Source: CG1-02-33-12 sp964403775 | GTDB lineage: Archaea > Nanobdellota > Nanobdellia > Woesearchaeales > CG1-02-33-12 | Length of the DNA stretch: 16,897 bases | Assembly: GCA_964403775.1 (NCBI GenBank) | Contig: CAYOHL010000014.1 | Location: 1-16,897 of the forward strand | Direction of reading: 5' to 3' | Part shown: piece after piece, positions 13,734 through 16,897 of the stretch | How positions within the stretch are numbered: position 1 is the stretch's first letter | How the letters are laid out: each line of letters starts with the position of its first letter | Translations under genes and position numbers: made by a program | The notes under the pieces: model-generated | What the model saw: the letters and a program-made list of their open reading frames with translations, nothing else | The model's database searches: none | Told to the model about the DNA's origin: nothing

Positions 13734-15031
13734 TCAGCAACAGCTGTTATTGTTATAGAGCCTGAGTAAGAGCCTATTTTTGTTCCTTCCGGTATATGCA
13801 GTTTTAGGTTCATTTCCTCATAACTTGACTCGCCGCATTTGAGATTAGTGCCTGCTGTTGCGGGATTTTTTAACAAAGAAACAAATGAAAAACCGCTAAA
13901 CTGGTACTGCAAATTAGCTATATCTATGATTTCCTCGCCGTTTGTTAAATCTGTACCGCTAACCTCAATGTCAGAGGCAATATTTCCAGTGTTTTGGATG
14001 GTTAAACCATTATTTTCATCAAGGGATTTATTTGTTCCAGCGGCAACCTCACCAAAATTAACACTATCAAGATTTATATCAACAGCCAAGAGCCCAAGAT
14101 ATTCAAATTGGGCTGTTTTAATTTCCTCTGAGCCAAGGTTATCAACTGCCTTGATAACTACATCATAGCTGCCCGGATAATCATAAAAACTCATATTTGT
14201 CTTGCCTTCATAAACAGCCTCATGCTCGCTTATGCTTTCTTTTTTCAAAAGCTCTATCTCATTGTTTTTGATTGTTGCAGTTGAACTAATAATATTGTCT
14301 ATGCTGTTGTCATCAGTTATAACAGCAGTTATTGTAATCTCTTTGTTTTTCCCGGCATTGGGCATTACCTGGAACCCTTCCATATCATAATAATCCGGAG
14401 AGATAGTTATATTGCTGATGCATGGCTTTTTTCCAATAACATTAACATAAACCGAGATTGTTTCTGGCTCTGCAGTTTGGTTTTGTCCTGGGCCAGTGCT
14501 GCTAACACTGTTCTTAAAGCCAGGCGTCCCTTTATCTAAAATGCTTTCAGCCCAATTGTTTTCAGTGCTCTCTTCATCAGGGTTTTTTCTCTCCAGGCTT
14601 TTTCCATTTCCATCTGCGCCCCAGCTTGGGGAATAGCTGACACAGTCAACCAATGAGAGCGAGCCATCCCTGATGCATATCAGCTCTCCCAGATTGCTTA
14701 AAGAAAAAGCACTGTCAATAAGGGTTTTGTTAAAATCAGGGTAATCTGCTAAAAAAATATCGCTGTTATCTGCTATGACAGCATACTCCCTGCCTGGAAT
14801 AACAAAATCCCCTTGAGAGAGTGTCAGCCCATGATTGATGTTATTTTCATACAGCTTCCATTCGCTGATATCCACGCTAAAATCCTCATTGTTGTACAGC
14901 TCTATCCACTCGCGGCCAGCATCTGTTCCATCCGGGTTATACATTATTTCGTTTATTACAATTGCATTTACGCTCTTTGCTATAAGAAAAACAAAACAAA
15001 GCCAAAAAGCCATGCAAAATTTTTTATACAT
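13730..15031 (-). CDS. Secreted lamin-tail-domain (LTD) surface protein
   Basis: This 433-residue exported protein has a signal peptide (1-23, cleavage after VNA). A lamin-tail domain follows (about 24-172): IVINEIMYNPDG, then GREWIELYNNEDFSVDISEWKLYE, then the NWAESILDKGTPGFKN end typical of LTD. After a Gly/Gln/Thr linker come two Ig-like regions, about 190-315 and about 318-433; the latter starts VDINLDSVNFGEVAAGTNKS. It has no C-terminal membrane helix, so it is presumably released or held by the anchored partner encoded immediately downstream (ATGA overlap). LTDs in prokaryotic secreted proteins are often linked to nucleases or adhesion, but no nuclease domain is seen here, so a binding or adhesion role is more likely. 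GGGGGTG 5 nt before the ATG supports the start. Confidence 0.85.
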   Translation of the reverse strand: MYKKFCMAFWLCFVFLIAKSVNAIVINEIMYNPDGTDAGREWIELYNNEDFSVDISEWKLYENNINHGLTLSQGDFVIPGREYAVIADNSDIFLADYPDFNKTLIDSAFSLSNLGELICIRDGSLSLVDCVSYSPSWGADGNGKSLERKNPDEESTENNWAESILDKGTPGFKNSVSSTGPGQNQTAEPETISVYVNVIGKKPCISNITISPDYYDMEGFQVMPNAGKNKEITITAVITDDNSIDNIISSTATIKNNEIELLKKESISEHEAVYEGKTNMSFYDYPGSYDVVIKAVDNLGSEEIKTAQFEYLGLLAVDINLDSVNFGEVAAGTNKSLDENNGLTIQNTGNIASDIEVSGTDLTNGEEIIDIANLQYQFSGFSFVSLLKNPATAGTNLKCGESSYEEMNLKLHIPEGTKIGSYSGSITITAVAE

Positions 15032-15036
15032 TTTTA

Positions 15037-15043
15037 CACCCCC
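15037..15043 (-). promoter_or_regulatory. Shine-Dalgarno of LTD gene
   Basis: On the minus strand GGGGGTG lies 5 nt before the ATG at 15031. It marks this gene as leadered, in contrast to most of its neighbours. Confidence 0.6.
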
Positions 15044-15052
15044 AAAATTAAA

Positions 15053-15065
15053 CTAGAATATCTAG
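15053..15065 (-). repeat. Short inverted repeat before LTD gene
   Basis: CTAGA-ATA-TCTAG is a perfect 5-bp inverted repeat with a 3-nt spacer, about 22 nt upstream of the LTD start and near the expected transcription start (a weak TATA-like TTAAAAA lies at about 15076-15082). It could be an operator, or it could be chance in AT-rich DNA. Confidence 0.3.
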
Positions 15066-15197
15066 CTAAAAATAGTTTTTAACACTTTTTAAGAAAAAAC
15101 ATTAAAATATCCGCTATAAAAAGAAATCTTTTGTGTTCTATGGAAATTTTACTGTTTTAGATTAGAAAAAGTTTAAAAATCATAATAAAATTAAATA

Positions 15198-15220
15198 TAA
15201 TTAAATTTAAAATTTAATTA
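15198..15220. repeat. 11-bp AT-only inverted repeat
   Basis: The arms TAATTAAATTT and AAATTTAATTA flank a single central A. It lies within the AT-rich spacer, where palindromes arise easily, so function is uncertain. Confidence 0.4.
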
Positions 15221-15254
15221 AAAATTAGAATAAAAAATCAAAAAGTTTAGAATA

Positions 15255-15295
15255 AAATAAAAATTAAATAAACAAAAATAAAAATAATTAAAAAA
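15255..15295 (-). terminator. T-rich terminator of the S-layer-like gene
   Basis: Immediately downstream of the stop, the minus strand has repeated T-runs (TAATTTTTTAATTATTTTTATTTTTG), as expected for intrinsic archaeal termination without a stem. Confidence 0.55.
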
Positions 15296-16897
15296 TTATC
15301 TTCTTGGGAATAGCCTGAATATCATTGCCAGGAATATTCCTGCCAAGATAACTACTGTTGCCACTAACAAAACAAGGTATAGGCTTGTGTCCTGGAAAGA
15401 GACCTCTCTTGTTATTTCACCAGGTATTGTTTCTTTTTTCTCTTCGCCTTCTTCTGGTGTAATAATAATTTCTCCTTCCTCTTCTTCTGGCTCCTTTTCC
15501 TCTTTTACAGGAGCTGTTACCTCACATTTCTTTATTATAAGGTCTGTTGAGCCATATGCATTCAACTCAAACTCCTTGTCATAGTAGTCTGATGAGTCAT
15601 AATACATCTTTGTGATTACCTTGTATGTTCCTGGTGCAACATCATCACTTATAGTTATTGTGTAGGACCTGCTCCAGTCATCTCCCTCATCAATCTCAAT
15701 ATCTTCTTGTTTTATGTTAATTCCCAATGCGCTGTTTTCTATTGTTAATATAAGTTCATCTTCGTCACTGCTTCCAAGATTAACCAGCTTAACAAAAAAA
15801 GTGGTTTCCCTGTCGCAGGATAATGTTGTCCTGTCAAACTCTGCTTTATCAAGCCTCATGTTATGTTTTTCTTTCTCTATTTCAAGTGTAATTTTCCATT
15901 CAACCCTGTGCTTTGTGTATGGGGACTTAGCTTCCTCTCCCTCCACAACAATCTCAACATCATAGCTGCCCTTGGCAACAGACAGAGGAATATCAAACTC
16001 AACTGATTTTATTGGGCTTTTCTCTTCTGCCTCAAGGTCAAACTCTTTTGTCTCTTCCTCTAAATCGTCACCGTCATCAATTTTCTTGATTTTAACATAA
16101 ATGGTTATGTCCTCTATCTCTATGTCTTCCTCATCCTCATCAAATAAGTTCCTTATTACAAAATCAAACTTAATATTGGATCTTGGCTTGGCTTTCTTGC
16201 TTATTGTGTCCCCATCATTTAAGTTTGAGTCTTTGCTGTTGTCAACATAAACATCAAGGTCATATATTTCCAGCATTGATTTCCTGTTTATATTTATTGT
16301 AAAATCAGCTGATGCTGTTGCTGTTCCATCATTAACAGTTACAGTGCAGGTTGTTGTTCCTGTCCTGGTATCATTGACTCTTGCTGCAGTCAATGTAGTT
16401 CCAGATATACTGCATGATGCCAATGTGGGATCACCAACTGCAGTTACAGAGTATGTTAAGGAATCGCCATCTGCATCAGAGGCTGAAATTGTGGCTGTAT
16501 CAGCATCTTCATGGGAATCAACTGTGATTGTTCCTGAGCTGATTATTGGGATAGAATTTTGCACAGTAGCACTTGTATTAACCTTGGCTGTTGTGTCAGT
16601 TCCATCACCTGCCCAAAACTCTGCAATCAAGGAAGCTCCTTTGCCAAAGCTTGAGCTTGACAAGTTAGCAACATTTGTGTTTGTGTTGTTGGAAATTATA
16701 AATGAGAGCTCAGAACCGCTTTCAGAGCCGTTTATGTAAAACTGTGTGTAAGTTGTAAATGTTGCATTTTCATTGTCTGTTGCAGTTATGTTTAAGAGCC
16801 AGTCAGTGTTTGTGTAAACAATATCTGGCTTTGTTATGTTTGCTGTTATTGTTGGTGCCACTGCACTAACTGCTGCTACAAGGAACAGCATAACAAA
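15296..16897 (-). CDS. S-layer-like membrane-anchored surface protein (5' end outside window)
   Basis: At least 531 residues are visible from an ATG at 16891, but the frame stays open to the window edge, with Val and Phe codons before that ATG. The hydrophobic start (MLFLVAAVSA) looks like the tail of a signal peptide lacking its basic part, so the true start is probably outside. From the visible Met there is an Ig-like region at about 12-110 and a cadherin-like region at about 112-203 with SDADGDSLTYSV and a Cys pair. Two acidic archaeal COG1361/S-layer-type beta domains (about 208-335 and 343-450) follow, then a Glu/Lys/Pro stalk (about 460-495) and a C-terminal membrane helix (503-525) ending RLFPRR. 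It resembles the putative S-layer proteins annotated in Woesearchaeota-type genomes and probably coats or decorates the envelope. Many N-x-S/T sites allow glycosylation. Confidence 0.85.
   Translation of the reverse strand, partial: FVMLFLVAAVSAVAPTITANITKPDIVYTNTDWLLNITATDNENATFTTYTQFYINGSESGSELSFIISNNTNTNVANLSSSSFGKGASLIAEFWAGDGTDTTAKVNTSATVQNSIPIISSGTITVDSHEDADTATISASDADGDSLTYSVTAVGDPTLASCSISGTTLTAARVNDTRTGTTTCTVTVNDGTATASADFTININRKSMLEIYDLDVYVDNSKDSNLNDGDTISKKAKPRSNIKFDFVIRNLFDEDEEDIEIEDITIYVKIKKIDDGDDLEEETKEFDLEAEEKSPIKSVEFDIPLSVAKGSYDVEIVVEGEEAKSPYTKHRVEWKITLEIEKEKHNMRLDKAEFDRTTLSCDRETTFFVKLVNLGSSDEDELILTIENSALGINIKQEDIEIDEGDDWSRSYTITISDDVAPGTYKVITKMYYDSSDYYDKEFELNAYGSTDLIIKKCEVTAPVKEEKEPEEEEGEIIITPEEGEEKKETIPGEITREVSFQDTSLYLVLLVATVVILAGIFLAMIFRLFPRR

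Larger units (their letters stand above)
15066..15295. other. Very AT-rich spacer
   Basis: No gene is visible. The part from about 15165 to 15295 is almost pure A/T, with A-runs on the plus strand (T-runs on the minus strand). It separates two surface-protein genes in the same orientation and holds the terminator of the upstream one and probably the weak promoter of the downstream one. Confidence 0.6.

Noticed and set aside
16344..16739. 131-codon plus-strand open frame opposite the S-layer-like gene
   Set aside because: It is a mirror of the low-complexity Thr/Ala/Ser codons in the opposite gene; no start signal or family features.
1..16897. tRNA, rRNA, CRISPR array, IS element or integrase
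   Set aside because: No gap holds a cloverleaf with a TTC-type T-arm, no spaced direct repeats were found, and no transposase or integrase motifs appear in any frame.

Overview
This is a gene-dense, AT-rich archaeal window. The lineage is most likely DPANN (Woesearchaeota/Pacearchaeota-like), but this rests on family recognition, not on a marker phylogeny. Archaeal signs are BRE/TATA promoters placed about 25 nt before the start codon (leaderless transcripts), an archaeal YchF-type GTPase with a C-terminal TGS domain, a stand-alone Tyw3/Taw3 wybutosine enzyme, T-rich terminators, and S-layer-like surface proteins ending in one membrane anchor. There are no IS elements, CRISPR arrays, rRNA genes or recognisable tRNA genes.

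Layout. (1) Positions 145-2507, minus strand: three tandem genes for one unrecognised protein family (about 170-190 aa, sharing a GIFD...LY...W...DY...W signature), then a YkgJ-type cysteine-cluster protein. (2) Positions 2562-5175: divergent hisS (minus) and YchF-like GTPase (plus) genes, with back-to-back promoters in 88 bp. (3) Positions 5228-9311, plus strand: a compact unit of unknown function. It encodes a 473-aa protein, a 209-aa coiled-coil protein, a 628-aa TIM-barrel protein that keeps all nine endonuclease IV-type metal ligands but carries a roughly 260-residue charged insertion, and a 43-aa gene whose product copies the C-terminal tail of the TIM-barrel protein. (4) Positions 9397-10194: a nucleotidyltransferase with a probable HEPN domain. 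(5) Positions 10276-12468: a long-chain acyl-CoA synthetase. (6) Positions 12512-13102: tyw3/taw3. (7) Positions 13074-16897, minus strand: three cell-surface genes, namely an S-layer-like protein cut by the window edge, then, after an AT-rich spacer, a lamin-tail-domain protein and a short membrane-anchored Ig-like protein that overlap by ATGA.

How the genes work together. HisS, the GTPase and Taw3 serve translation and tRNA modification. The last three genes build or decorate the envelope. The best candidate for an undescribed system is the 5228-9311 unit. Its close spacing (7-bp overlap, 18-bp gap, 2-bp gap) and the shared tail motif suggest that its products act together, perhaps on nucleic acid or a phosphorylated substrate. 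The second candidate is the triplicated family at 865-2507.

Regulation. Most genes look leaderless. Three genes (starts at 5228, 9397 and 15031) instead have a strong GAGGTG- or GGGGGTG-type Shine-Dalgarno in a very short leader.
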